From positions 1-64,000 of the forward strand of contig JAGLPU010000016.1 of NCBI GenBank assembly GCA_023137175.1: a DNA stretch of 64,000 nt. Direction: 5' to 3'. The translations under genes were made by a program, and so were the position numbers. Positions 46,358-55,534 of the stretch are shown in pieces (positions within the stretch are counted from its first letter, which is position 1; every line of letters begins with the position of its first letter). This DNA comes from Candidatus Parcubacteria bacterium. GTDB lineage: Bacteria > Patescibacteriota > Minisyncoccia > Minisyncoccales > JAGLPU01. The notes under the pieces were generated by a model, which was not told the DNA's origin, made no database searches, and worked only from the letters and a program-made list of their open reading frames with translations.

Positions 46358-47496
46358 TGGCAGAAAAAAGAGTCGGAATATTTATATATTATGAATGGCT
46401 GTCAATTTCTCCGTCACTTGTCAGCGTTGTTCGTTCTTTGACAGAGAATGGATATATTGTTGATATCTTCCATTTATATGATGAAAAGATTGGCGTTTTA
46501 AAACCCGAATTTGACAATGTTAATTTGATATCTATCAGGTCTGGCAAAAGAAAATGGCTAACCGCAATATCATTTTTAACTGCTTCCCTTAAAAATATCA
46601 TAAAGCACAAATACAAGTTTTTTATCGGCGCTGACCAAGAGGGAATAATAGTTTCCGGAATATTGGGCAAAATTAAAAAGACGCCATATATTTATTATTC
46701 GTTGGAGATATTAACCAAAGAAGACATTGCAAAAGAAAAAGGCATTAGGAGATTCGCGCTTAGCGTCAGGAAGATGTTGGAGAATCATTTCAGCAGGAAT
46801 GCCAGAATCACGGTTGCTCAAGATAAATATAGGGCCGGCATATTGATTAGGGACAACAATATTAGCAAAGAAAACATTTTTATTGTTCCTAATTCATATT
46901 ATTTTACATCCGAAAAACCTTGTGATGCTGTTGATTTCCAGCTCCCAGCCGATAAAAAGATTGTTCTTTATGCTGGATCAATACAGCCGGAAATGGCGAT
47001 TGAGGATATAATAAGGTATGTGGAATTATGGCCTGAAAATACTATTCTGTTTTTGCATACGCCATACAGAAGCGCTTATTTGGAGAAAATTGAAAAATAT
47101 ATTAAGGAAAAGAAGCTGGAACAAAAGGTTATTGTTTCTTTAAAGCAACTATCCTTTGAGGAACTATGTTGCTTGATAGCAAAGGCAGATATTGGAATCA
47201 GTTTTTATCGGCCAGTGAATGAAAGTTTTGCCTCGGGCCCATCAGGAAAAGTAAGTTTTTATCTTTCTCAGGGCATTCCAATTATTACCAACAAAATTCC
47301 ATCAGTTATGGATCTTGTCCAAAAATATAAATGCGGAATATGCGTTGATACGGCGAAAGAGGCTGGAGAGGCCATTGCAACCATATTGAATAATTATTCT
47401 GAATTTTGCGCCGATACAAAGACATGCTATAAAAATGAGTTAGAATTTTCTAAGCATTTTAAAAAAGTTTTAGAACATATAGAGTCATCTTTTTGA
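46357..47496 (+). CDS. GT4-like glycosyltransferase (GT-B)
   Basis: The 379-residue protein begins RVGIFIYYEWLSISPSLVS and has the C-terminal nucleotide domain KKIVLYAGSIQPEMAIEDI and GISFYRPVNESFASGPSGKV, with an acidic position near the family E-x7-E motif, which is not perfectly matched. It fits the GT-B glycosyltransferase family 4-type fold. No membrane helices are apparent. It shares one base with the previous stop (TAATG). Donor sugar unknown, though the neighbouring GDP-deoxysugar genes make a GDP-linked donor plausible. Confidence 0.75.
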   Translation: MAEKRVGIFIYYEWLSISPSLVSVVRSLTENGYIVDIFHLYDEKIGVLKPEFDNVNLISIRSGKRKWLTAISFLTASLKNIIKHKYKFFIGADQEGIIVSGILGKIKKTPYIYYSLEILTKEDIAKEKGIRRFALSVRKMLENHFSRNARITVAQDKYRAGILIRDNNISKENIFIVPNSYYFTSEKPCDAVDFQLPADKKIVLYAGSIQPEMAIEDIIRYVELWPENTILFLHTPYRSAYLEKIEKYIKEKKLEQKVIVSLKQLSFEELCCLIAKADIGISFYRPVNESFASGPSGKVSFYLSQGIPIITNKIPSVMDLVQKYKCGICVDTAKEAGEAIATILNNYSEFCADTKTCYKNELEFSKHFKKVLEHIESSF

Positions 47497-47526
47497 AATA
47501 ATTGTAATATAAAGATATAATTAATT

Positions 47527-47943
47527 ATGAAAAATATAGAAACCGTCAAAGACGAAAAAGATAATGTCATAGCTATAATTATCCGGGATGATTTTTCTTC
47601 AGATGGAGTTCAATTTTTTACTCCGGGTGATTTTAACCAGCAGCTTGGATTTATATCCCATAAGACTGGGAAAATTATAGATGCTCATATCCATAAAATT
47701 ATAAAAAGAGAGATATACTTGACTCAGGAGGTGTTGTTTATAAAAAAAGGAAAAATTGAAGTAAATTTTTATGATTCTGAAAAGAAATATCTAAGTTCAA
47801 GAGTGCTGACAAAAGGAGACATTATTTTGCTTGCGGGCCAAGGACATGGATATAAAGTTTTGGAAGACGTGGAAATGATTGAAGTAAAACAAGGTCCTTA
47901 TTTGGGAAAAGATGATAAAGTAAGGTTTAAAGGCATAGAGTAA
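47527..47943 (+). CDS. Cupin-fold sugar-cluster protein
   Basis: The 138-residue protein has a small cupin barrel: HIHKIIKREIYLTQEVLFIK, GKIEVNFYD and GDIILLAGQGHGYKVLEDVE carry the two cupin motifs with His/Glu/Gly positions. Single-domain cupins in sugar clusters include ketoisomerases and epimerases, but I see no feature that identifies one. It ends 4 bases before the perosamine-synthase-like gene. An intergenic of 30 bases lies upstream, with an A/T-rich sequence (TATAAAGATATAATT) that could be a weak promoter. Its function is not assigned. Confidence 0.65.
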   Translation: MKNIETVKDEKDNVIAIIIRDDFSSDGVQFFTPGDFNQQLGFISHKTGKIIDAHIHKIIKREIYLTQEVLFIKKGKIEVNFYDSEKKYLSSRVLTKGDIILLAGQGHGYKVLEDVEMIEVKQGPYLGKDDKVRFKGIE

Positions 47944-47947
47944 AAAC

Positions 47948-49063
47948 ATGATTCCAGTTAATGAGCCATTATTTATAAGCAATGAAAAAGAGTATTTGAA
48001 CCGCTGCGTTGACAGCGGCTGGATTTCTTCAGAAGGTCCGTTTATAAAAGAGTTTGAAGAAAACTTCAGCGCTTATATCGGCAAGAAATACGGTATAGCT
48101 GTTTCAAGCGGAACAGCGGCTTTAGAGGTTGCAATCGGAGCTATCGGCTTAAAGCCTGGCGATGAGGTTATAATGCCAAGCTTTACCATAATGAGCTGCG
48201 CTTTGGCTGTGGTGAATTATGGCGGCATTCCTGTTTTTGTTGACAGCGAGCCGGAAACTTGGAATCCAAATACAGATAAAATTGAGGAAAAAATAACTGA
48301 AAAAACAAAAGCCATAATGCCGGTTCATATTTACGGTCATCCTTGCGATATGGACACAGTTTTAAGAATCGCGGAGAAATATAATTTGAAAATCATAGAA
48401 GACGCGGCCGAAACCCACGGAGCGGAATACAAAGGAAAAAAATGCGGCAGCTTCGGCCATATTTCTTGCTTTAGTTTTTATGCGAATAAGATCGTCACTA
48501 CCGGAGAAGGAGGAATGCTTCTGACTGACAACGAAGAATATGCGGAAAGAGCAAGAACTTTAAGGAATCTTGGCTTTATTAAAGAAAAAAGGTTTTATCA
48601 TAAAGAATTTGCCAGAAACTATAGGATGACTAATTTACAGGCGGCAGTCGGAGTCGCCCAACTCAAAAATATTGATAAACTGGTGGAAATAAAAATAGAC
48701 AATGCCAAGAAATACACGGAAAGATTAAAAGACATTAAAGAACTACAGCTTCCAATGGAAAAAGAATGGGCCAAAAATGTTTATTGGATGTATGGAATTG
48801 TTTTAGATGAATCAACCGGGTTTAACGCGGAAGAATTTGCCAAAAAATTGGCAGAAGAGGAAATAGCTGCCAGGCCGTTCTTTTATCCGCTTCATCTGCA
48901 GCCTGTTTTGAAAGAAACAAACATTAAACCAAGAGGAGAATACCCGATAGCTGAAAGGATTGCAGAGCAAGGCCTGTATCTGCCGAGCGGTTTGGGCTTG
49001 AAAGATTGGCAGATTGACAAAGTCTGCGAAGCTGTCAAAAAAATATTGGAAAAGACATGCTAA
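47948..49063 (+). CDS. GDP-perosamine synthase-type aminotransferase
   Basis: The 371-residue DegT-family protein starts MIPVNEPLFISNEKEYLNRC and has WISSEGPFIKEFE, SGTAALEVAIGAIGLKPGDE, IIEDAAETHGAEYKG and SFYANKIVTTGEGG with the PLP Lys. This pattern is that of GDP-perosamine synthase (RfbE/Per), which aminates GDP-4-keto-6-deoxymannose made by GMD. Both GMD-like enzymes in this locus could supply the substrate. Length is normal. It overlaps the following glycosyltransferase gene by 7 bases (ATGCTAA). A different 4-keto-6-deoxy sugar is the main alternative. Confidence 0.8.
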   Translation: MIPVNEPLFISNEKEYLNRCVDSGWISSEGPFIKEFEENFSAYIGKKYGIAVSSGTAALEVAIGAIGLKPGDEVIMPSFTIMSCALAVVNYGGIPVFVDSEPETWNPNTDKIEEKITEKTKAIMPVHIYGHPCDMDTVLRIAEKYNLKIIEDAAETHGAEYKGKKCGSFGHISCFSFYANKIVTTGEGGMLLTDNEEYAERARTLRNLGFIKEKRFYHKEFARNYRMTNLQAAVGVAQLKNIDKLVEIKIDNAKKYTERLKDIKELQLPMEKEWAKNVYWMYGIVLDESTGFNAEEFAKKLAEEEIAARPFFYPLHLQPVLKETNIKPRGEYPIAERIAEQGLYLPSGLGLKDWQIDKVCEAVKKILEKTC

Positions 49064-49911
49064 CTCTGTTTACCATTCCAAAACCTTTTCAAGGCCATAT
49101 CAATGTCATTCAAAGGAATGCTATCCAAAGCTGGCTTAAGCTTGAGCCGAAATGCGAAATTATTTTATTCGGCGATGACCAAGGTGTTGCCGAAGCTGCC
49201 GGTGAATTTGGCGTTCGCCATATTCCGGGAATTGAAAAAAATAAGCTGGGCACTCCTCTTTTGGATTCCGCATTCAACCTTGCTCAAAAAACAGCTAAAA
49301 ATGATATTTTAGTCTATATCAATGCGGATATTATTTTAATGAGCGATTTTGTTCCAGCCGTAAAAAGAATTAAATTTCCTTTATTTTTAATGAATGGCCG
49401 GCGCTGGGATTTGGATATAAAAGAAGAGATTAATTTTGACAAGCCTGATTGGGAGAAAAATATGCGGGCGAAAATAGCCGAAAAAGGGGAGCTGCATGGT
49501 TTTTCCGGCATTGATTATTTTGTTTTTCCTCGTGATTTTCAGTACAACCTTCCTTCGTTTGCGGTTGGCCGGCCAGGATGGGACAACTGGTTGATTTATC
49601 ATACTCGCTGTTTAAAAACGCCGATAATAGACGCGACAGAGGCGATTGATATTGTCCACCAAAATCATGATTATTCTCATTCTAATTTTGGGAAGAAGAA
49701 AAGAGTGGAGGGGCCGGAACTTCAAGAAAACATTAAATTAGCAGGCGGTTTTTCTCATTTTTGCACGCTCAGGGAGGCGGACTGGATTCTTACTCTGGAA
49801 GGAATTAAAAGGCCGAAATTTTCCAGACGAATTTTTTCTAAATTGTCTTTATTCTACCCGTGGCGGCTGTTGCTTTCAATTAAGAGAAAACTTCAAGAGT
49901 TTTTAAGATAA
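49057..49911 (+). CDS. Putative GT-A-type glycosyltransferase
   Basis: The 284-residue protein has a GT-A-like core: LTLFTIPKPFQGHINVIQRN, KCEIILFGDDQGVAE, VYINADIILMSDFVPAV (N-A-D in place of DxD) and a C-terminal HQNHDYSHSNFG with histidines that could bind metal. It resembles uncharacterised proteins of plants and bacteria annotated as glycosyltransferases, but the donor is unknown. No membrane helix is visible; the basic C-terminus (KLSLFYPWRLLLSIKRKLQE) may bind the membrane. The gene overlaps the one before by 7 bases and the one after by a single base. Confidence 0.6.
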   Translation: MLTLFTIPKPFQGHINVIQRNAIQSWLKLEPKCEIILFGDDQGVAEAAGEFGVRHIPGIEKNKLGTPLLDSAFNLAQKTAKNDILVYINADIILMSDFVPAVKRIKFPLFLMNGRRWDLDIKEEINFDKPDWEKNMRAKIAEKGELHGFSGIDYFVFPRDFQYNLPSFAVGRPGWDNWLIYHTRCLKTPIIDATEAIDIVHQNHDYSHSNFGKKKRVEGPELQENIKLAGGFSHFCTLREADWILTLEGIKRPKFSRRIFSKLSLFYPWRLLLSIKRKLQEFLR

Positions 49912-51164
49912 TGAAGAAAGCATGGTTTGAAAATTTGCCATTAATTCTTTTAGCCGGAGCCATTGCTTTGTCTCCGAGTTTTTTAGTGGGAAAAGTTGAA
50001 GGGCTTGATAAAATTATTGAAATAAGGATAGAAGACATTTTAATAGCGATTTTAGGATTGGTTTGGATAGCCAATTTTTTAATCTCAGGCAGGAAAAGCA
50101 TAAAAAAACCGCCCCTATTTTTACCCATGCTGGCATGGCTGAGCATAGGATTTATAGGCTTGCTGACTAATTGGATTTTTGAGAATGTCACGCTTAGCCG
50201 CGGATTTTTCTATTTCCTAAAAGATGTTGAATTTTTCTTTTTATATTTTTATCTTTTCTATCATATAAAAAGCATTGATTCGGTTAAATCCATTGTTAAA
50301 TTTTGGATAATTCTTGGATTAGCCAATGTTGGCTATGTTATTTATCAAATTATTACAGGCGTTCAGCCGGGAGAGTACGGAACCGCTGCTATTTGCGAAT
50401 GGGGAGTTTTTCCAACAGGGGCTTTTTTCATACTTCTTTTTATTTTTTTAGTTAATATTTCTTTATATTATTTTTTTCCGTTTTCTCCTTTTAAAAAAGC
50501 GATTGTGATGATAATTACTATGAGCCTAATTATCGGCGTTATCGGCGCAGCTTCAAAAACTGTTTTCTTGGGTCTTATCATCGCGATATCTTTAACTTTG
50601 TTCCTTTGGTTTTTTAAAGAAAAAAAATTAAAAAACATTCTGCCGCTTATTTTAATTTTAATTTTTATTTCCGGTATTTTTGTTTTTACTTTTAAGGGCG
50701 TCCCAGTGGCGCATCGAATAGCTTTTATATTTGAGTCTGATAATCTTCTTTTAAATTATCAGGCTGGAAGGCTTGACACGGCCATAAAACCTCAACTTGA
50801 AGAGGCATTAAAAGCTCCATTATTTCTTCCGTTTGGTTTTGGCAAAGGCGCTATTTTAGCTCTTGAGGAAAGCCATAACCAATATTTGCGTAATCTGGTT
50901 GAAAACGGAATTGTCGGGAGTGTTATATTTTTCTTTTTAATTTTTGCCATAATCAAAAAATCTTTTCAAGGATTTTTAAAGAGTAAAGACGGGCTTACGG
51001 TTGGGTTGTCGGCTGGACTTTTTATCGCTACCTTGATTATGCTCTTTTTTTCCTTTGCCACTGAACCTTTTATGGTAGTGAAGCCATCTGAGGTTTATTG
51101 GTTTTTTACAGCTTTAACAATGGCTGTTTTAACTTTAAAACAAGAACGAAATGTGATAAAATAA
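49911..51164 (+). CDS. Wzy-like O-antigen polymerase/ligase
   Basis: The 417-residue membrane protein has about 11 hydrophobic segments and the family loop PLFLPFGFGKGAILALEESH, then NQYLRNLVENGIVGSVIFF, where the ESHNQYL matches the conserved H-N of Wzy_C/O-antigen ligases. It would polymerise the repeat units flipped by the Wzx protein at 29254. The protein at 24260 belongs to the same superfamily but lies on the other strand, so one may polymerise and the other ligate. This one is embedded in the main operon and is the better polymerase candidate. Confidence 0.8.
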   Translation: MKKAWFENLPLILLAGAIALSPSFLVGKVEGLDKIIEIRIEDILIAILGLVWIANFLISGRKSIKKPPLFLPMLAWLSIGFIGLLTNWIFENVTLSRGFFYFLKDVEFFFLYFYLFYHIKSIDSVKSIVKFWIILGLANVGYVIYQIITGVQPGEYGTAAICEWGVFPTGAFFILLFIFLVNISLYYFFPFSPFKKAIVMIITMSLIIGVIGAASKTVFLGLIIAISLTLFLWFFKEKKLKNILPLILILIFISGIFVFTFKGVPVAHRIAFIFESDNLLLNYQAGRLDTAIKPQLEEALKAPLFLPFGFGKGAILALEESHNQYLRNLVENGIVGSVIFFFLIFAIIKKSFQGFLKSKDGLTVGLSAGLFIATLIMLFFSFATEPFMVVKPSEVYWFFTALTMAVLTLKQERNVIK

Positions 51165-51168
51165 TCAT

Positions 51169-52050
51169 ATGGATATTAATGAAACAAAAAAGGAGATTAA
51201 TTATACATTAATTATTCCCGCCTATAACGAAGGCATGGTGATTGCCGGTGTGCTTAAGGAGTTGGGAAATCCATTAGGCTGTGCTGAAATAATTGTCGTT
51301 GATGACGGTTCCACTGATAATACGGCTAAAATAGCTGTTGAGAATGGCGCCAGAGTAGTTTGCCATCAGCATAACAGGGGCAATGGCGCGGCGATAAAAA
51401 CAGGGATTTGTTCGGCTGAAACAGAAACAGTGATTGTTTATGACGCTGATGGGCAGCATCGTCCGGAAGATTTGGAAAAAATAGCAAAAGAATCGCCCTA
51501 TTGCGATATGGTGGTTGGAGCAAGAAACAAAAAGTCCCAAAAAGATTGGACCAGGGTTCCGGGGAAAATGGTTTTAGGGATTTTTGCAAATATATTATCG
51601 GGGCATAAAATTCCGGACTTAACATCAGGACTGCGTTCCTTTAAGGTTTCTGTTATTAAAAAATACTTGCATTTAATGCCCAATGGTTTTTCCATGGCCA
51701 CAACAAGCACGATAGCGTTATTTAAAATGGGTCACAATGTTAAGTATATTCCCATAATGACTAAAAATCGTTTGGGACGCAAGAGTTCAGTAAAGATTTT
51801 TAGCGACGGCTTTAGGGTGATAATGCTGATATTAAATTTAATAGTATTATTTAATCCTCAAAGAGTTTTTCTGCCAATTTCCGTATTTTTCGTCAGTTTG
51901 GGCACGGGCTACTTTATTGTTTATTCGTTGGTAGATAGAGTTCATTTAACGCCTTCAATGCTTTTATTGATCATTACCGGAATAATACTATTCTTTATGG
52001 GAATTATTTGCGAGCATATTTCCGCTATCCGCCGAGAACTTCATAGCTAG
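51169..52050 (+). CDS. Polyprenyl-phosphate sugar transferase (DPM1/GtrB-type GT2)
   Basis: The 293-residue protein has the GT2 domain YTLIIPAYNEGMVIAGVL, IIVVDDGSTDNTAKIA and VIVYDADGQHRPEDLEKI, then two C-terminal membrane segments (about 225-250 and 260-285). This layout is typical of enzymes that load a sugar on polyprenyl phosphate for use on the outer face of the membrane. The GT-C protein two genes downstream and the LPG-synthase-like membrane protein between them could use and flip that lipid-sugar. It begins 4 bases after the Wzy-like gene. Confidence 0.85.
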   Translation: MDINETKKEINYTLIIPAYNEGMVIAGVLKELGNPLGCAEIIVVDDGSTDNTAKIAVENGARVVCHQHNRGNGAAIKTGICSAETETVIVYDADGQHRPEDLEKIAKESPYCDMVVGARNKKSQKDWTRVPGKMVLGIFANILSGHKIPDLTSGLRSFKVSVIKKYLHLMPNGFSMATTSTIALFKMGHNVKYIPIMTKNRLGRKSSVKIFSDGFRVIMLILNLIVLFNPQRVFLPISVFFVSLGTGYFIVYSLVDRVHLTPSMLLLIITGIILFFMGIICEHISAIRRELHS

Positions 52051-52080
52051 TTGCGGCTAACAAGGCTTTATTAAAAATAA

Positions 52081-53010
52081 ATGGCGAATAAAAATCAATA
52101 CATAAGAGTTATCGGGATAATCCTGTTTTTTTATATTTTATCAAGAATTGACCTTCAGGAACTGTTTTTATCGTTAAAAAATATAAATGCCGGCTATTTT
52201 ACATTGGCTATCATTGTTTTGTTTATTTCTCCTTTTTTTGGAATATTAAAGTGGAGAATATTAATTGAATCGCAAAACACAAAAGTTCCCTTTGGATTGC
52301 TTGCTAGTTCTTATCTAAAAGGTATTTTTTGGGGGACAGTCACCCCTGCCAGGGCCGGGGAGTTTTTTAGGGTGAAATATCTTACCTCAGCTACGGATAT
52401 TTCCAATGGCAAGGCATTTTATACTGTTTTACTGGATAGACTGATATATGTTATTGTACTCACAATAGTTAGCGTGGTGGGGATTATTTATTTTCTGTTG
52501 TTGAATAAGATGGAAAATGGTTTTCCGATTGTTGTCTTTCTTTTGTTCTTCCTTTTTTTCATAATTTATTTTTTAATAAAGAAAGAAACTACACAAAAAA
52601 TCTTAAATTATATTATTGTGCGTTCGTCTTCGGGAAAAAAGACAAATTATTTTTTTGAAGAATTTTTCGAAGGGATGAAACAATTAACGCTAGTCCTGTT
52701 TTTAAAAATTATTGCGTGCGGATTTATTTATTATTTGAGTTCGGTATTAGTTTGCTGGTTTTTAGCGCTATCCTTAAATATACATATCACATTTTTTCAT
52801 TTGTTTTTGATTGTTGCCACAAATTTATTACTTTTAGCAATTCCAATCACGATATTGGGAATCGGGGTGCGTGAAGCAGGCTACATATTTTTCTTTGGAT
52901 TTTTTGGGATAAAATCTTCTTTGGCAGTGGCTTTTTCCGAGCTAAATTTAATAGCGAGCATTATTCTGGCTGTTCCCGGAGCAATATTATTTTTGAAAAA
53001 TAAATATTAA
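52081..53010 (+). CDS. LPG-synthase-like/flippase-type membrane protein
   Basis: The 309-residue protein has about eight membrane segments and the lysylphosphatidylglycerol-synthase TM (PF03706) pattern: SYLKGIFWGTVTPARAGEFF and FYTVLLDRLIYVIVL. The equivalent N-terminal half of MprF flips a modified lipid, and archaeal AglD-linked members act in polyprenyl-sugar glycosylation. The cytosolic C-terminal transferase domain of MprF is absent here. Its position between a lipid-sugar synthase and a GT-C transferase suggests translocation of the lipid-linked sugar, as inferred. Confidence 0.75.
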   Translation: MANKNQYIRVIGIILFFYILSRIDLQELFLSLKNINAGYFTLAIIVLFISPFFGILKWRILIESQNTKVPFGLLASSYLKGIFWGTVTPARAGEFFRVKYLTSATDISNGKAFYTVLLDRLIYVIVLTIVSVVGIIYFLLLNKMENGFPIVVFLLFFLFFIIYFLIKKETTQKILNYIIVRSSSGKKTNYFFEEFFEGMKQLTLVLFLKIIACGFIYYLSSVLVCWFLALSLNIHITFFHLFLIVATNLLLLAIPITILGIGVREAGYIFFFGFFGIKSSLAVAFSELNLIASIILAVPGAILFLKNKY

Positions 53011-53012
53011 AG

Positions 53013-54941
53013 ATGCCGATTAATCAAATATTATTTCCTTTATTCTTTTCTTTGTTTTTTTCCCACATAGCTTTCGTATTGGGTTTTTTTATTTTGGGCA
53101 AGATTCGCGCTCGTGAGGATTCTTTTTTATTCAACACAAGTTGTTCAATATTATTGGGCTACGGGTTTTTAGGCTATATTGCGTTATTTTTTTCTTATCT
53201 TGGCGCTCTTAATAAATTGTCAATTTTTGTTTTTTCTTTCTTAATTCTTCTTTTAGGTTATAAATATTTAATTTATTTTTATAAAAACCTTAAGAAGGTT
53301 CTACGCAGCGCTCTAACTCAAACGAGATTAGATAAAATTTTGCTTTCGTTTTTACTTATTTTAATCGTTCTGGTTTCTTTCTCTGCTTTTATGCCGCCGT
53401 TTCGCACGGATACAATTTTTTATCACTTGCCGGAAGCAAGAATGATGGCCGAAAACAGGGTTTTTACGGACGATTGGAATAAACTGGCTGAGAATCTTTG
53501 GACACCTTGGACCGCAAGCATTCCTTTATTGACCGAATCGTTGTTTGCGATAGCTATTACTGTTTCTGATTTTAGTTTGGCTCATTTGACGCACTATCAA
53601 ATATTTTTATCGTTAATACTGTTTATCTATGTTTTCATACGAAAAAGATTTAACAAAACATATGGGCTTTTGGCTGCTTTGTCTATTTTCACGCTATTTG
53701 AGCTAGTGGTTAATTCTACTGTTACCTATGTTGACGCGGCCATGGTTGCCTTTGATATAGCGGGCCTGTTAATTTTCATCAGTTGGTTTTTTTCAAATAA
53801 AAAGAGCAGTTTAATATTAAGCGCCTTACTGCTTGGCTTTGCGGCCAGTATTAAATATTTGTCTTTCTATAATTTAGCGATAATTATTTTATTCTTTCTT
53901 TTTAAAATTATATTCATTGACAAGAAAAACATTTTTGGAATTATTAAAATCAGCCTTCTTTTCTTTGGTTTTTGGCTAATGTCCGCGGGCTTCTGGTATA
54001 TTAAAAATTTAATTCTTTATCTTAATCCTGTTTACCCTTTCCTTAGTTCCGTGCCTATACAATTCAAAGATGTCTATTCAAGAAATATAACGGAATTTTT
54101 CGCCATACCGTTTAAAGTTTTTATGGAGCCTCATTATTTTTCTGTTTTTCTCGGGTTTTTCGCTCTGCCTTTTCTGTTTTTATTCAGAAAAATCAAATCG
54201 ATACAAGAGAATCAAAAAATTATTACTCTTTTATCGGTTTATTTTCCAATCTTTCTGGCCATTTGGTTTTTTGGCGGAGCCCATGTCAGAAGATATACGG
54301 TTGACGGACAGGTTGTTTTAATGATTTTGGTTTCAATTATTCTTGGAGCCATAATAACTAAGCTCAGAGAAAGAATTAAATTAGTCTGGCTGATAATGTC
54401 AGCTGTTCTTATTTTAATTCCGACGGTCTTTTTTGTCGCCCGACAGGAAAACAATTTCTTGATAGAAACAGTAAAACTCCAGAAAGAATATATTTTAGGT
54501 GAAAAAAATAAGTATGATTTTTATCGTTTCCAAAATTTAGGAGAAGAATTTTTTATTTCAGATTATGTAAACAAGAATTTGGAAAATGAGAAAATAATTA
54601 ATAATCTCTGCCCGAAAGAGGGAAACTTCTTTATAGAAAAAAATAATCTATTTTTGCCGTTCATGAAATCAACTAATTTTATCTCGAAAACCGACTTGAT
54701 AATTGAAGAAGATGAAGATGTTTGGCCTCAGGTTGTTGTTTACTTGGAAAAACATGACATCAACTATCTGATGTATGCTTGGCAAAAGAAAGAAGAAAAC
54801 TATGCGCGCCGATCCGGGTCCTGCACCCCTTTATGGGAACAATACAAAGAACGGCTTTTGCCCGTGGAAAATTTAATTATAGAACACAGCGATCTTGTTT
54901 TTTCGGATAATGGAACTGAGCTTTATAAAATAACATTTTAA
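53013..54941 (+). CDS. GT-C-type membrane glycosyltransferase
   Basis: The 642-residue protein has about 12 hydrophobic segments and a C-terminal soluble domain of about 150 residues. FMPPFRTDTIFYHLPEARMM in the first outer loop carries the Asp that is a hallmark of GT-C transferases (PMT/ArnT-like). Such enzymes use polyprenyl-phosphate sugars made by the DPM1-type enzyme encoded upstream. The acceptor may be a lipid-linked glycan or a surface protein. The soluble domain contains GSCTPLWEQYKERL, with no motif I know. It starts 2 bases after the preceding gene. Family assignment is at superfamily level. Confidence 0.72.
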   Translation: MPINQILFPLFFSLFFSHIAFVLGFFILGKIRAREDSFLFNTSCSILLGYGFLGYIALFFSYLGALNKLSIFVFSFLILLLGYKYLIYFYKNLKKVLRSALTQTRLDKILLSFLLILIVLVSFSAFMPPFRTDTIFYHLPEARMMAENRVFTDDWNKLAENLWTPWTASIPLLTESLFAIAITVSDFSLAHLTHYQIFLSLILFIYVFIRKRFNKTYGLLAALSIFTLFELVVNSTVTYVDAAMVAFDIAGLLIFISWFFSNKKSSLILSALLLGFAASIKYLSFYNLAIIILFFLFKIIFIDKKNIFGIIKISLLFFGFWLMSAGFWYIKNLILYLNPVYPFLSSVPIQFKDVYSRNITEFFAIPFKVFMEPHYFSVFLGFFALPFLFLFRKIKSIQENQKIITLLSVYFPIFLAIWFFGGAHVRRYTVDGQVVLMILVSIILGAIITKLRERIKLVWLIMSAVLILIPTVFFVARQENNFLIETVKLQKEYILGEKNKYDFYRFQNLGEEFFISDYVNKNLENEKIINNLCPKEGNFFIEKNNLFLPFMKSTNFISKTDLIIEEDEDVWPQVVVYLEKHDINYLMYAWQKKEENYARRSGSCTPLWEQYKERLLPVENLIIEHSDLVFSDNGTELYKITF

Positions 54942-54942
54942 T

Positions 54943-55533
54943 ATGGAAAACCAAGAAAATTTCAGCGACAAGTATTTAAAATACAATTTTGTTGTTAGAA
55001 AACTTATGGATAATTTTTTTCAATCAATAAGCAGGATAATTTTTGATTTGGAAATAAAGAGCGCATTGGAGGTTGGATGTGGTCCCGGTTTTTCCACTCA
55101 AAGGCTTACAAAAATATTGAAGCATAAAGATTTTCAAGCATCTGAATTAAGAATGGATCTAGTAAAAGAGGCTCAGGAAATAAATCCCGGGATAAAAATT
55201 GAATGTGAGTCCATATATGAATTAAAAAAAGCCGACAATTCTTTTGATTTGATAATTGTTTTGGAGGTTTTGGAACATCTTGAAAATCCTGAGCGCGCGC
55301 TAAAAGAATTGAAAAGAGTTACATCAAGATATTGCTTATTAAGCGTGCCAAACGAACCTTTTTGGAGATTTTTAAATATTTGTAGGTTGGCGTATTTGAA
55401 AGATTTTGGCAATACGCCGGGGCATATCCAGCATTGGTCAAGGAATAGTTTTCTTAAATTTTTAAGCAAAGAATTTAAGGTTAAAAAGGTGTCTGCGCCA
55501 TTGCCTTGGACATTAGTTTTAGTGGAGAAATAA
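54943..55533 (+). CDS. SAM-dependent methyltransferase
   Basis: The 196-residue enzyme has ALEVGCGPGFSTQRL (SAM loop), NSFDLIIVLEVLEHLENPER and ALKELKRVTSRYCLLSVP, all typical of the class I Methyltransf_11/23 fold. The C-terminal part (GHIQHWSRNSFLKFL) resembles O-methyltransferases of glycan clusters. It begins 1 base after the GT-C gene. The substrate is unknown. It is one of four methyltransferase genes in the locus (43293, 44165, 54943, 57267). Confidence 0.8.
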   Translation: MENQENFSDKYLKYNFVVRKLMDNFFQSISRIIFDLEIKSALEVGCGPGFSTQRLTKILKHKDFQASELRMDLVKEAQEINPGIKIECESIYELKKADNSFDLIIVLEVLEHLENPERALKELKRVTSRYCLLSVPNEPFWRFLNICRLAYLKDFGNTPGHIQHWSRNSFLKFLSKEFKVKKVSAPLPWTLVLVEK

Positions 55534-55534
55534 T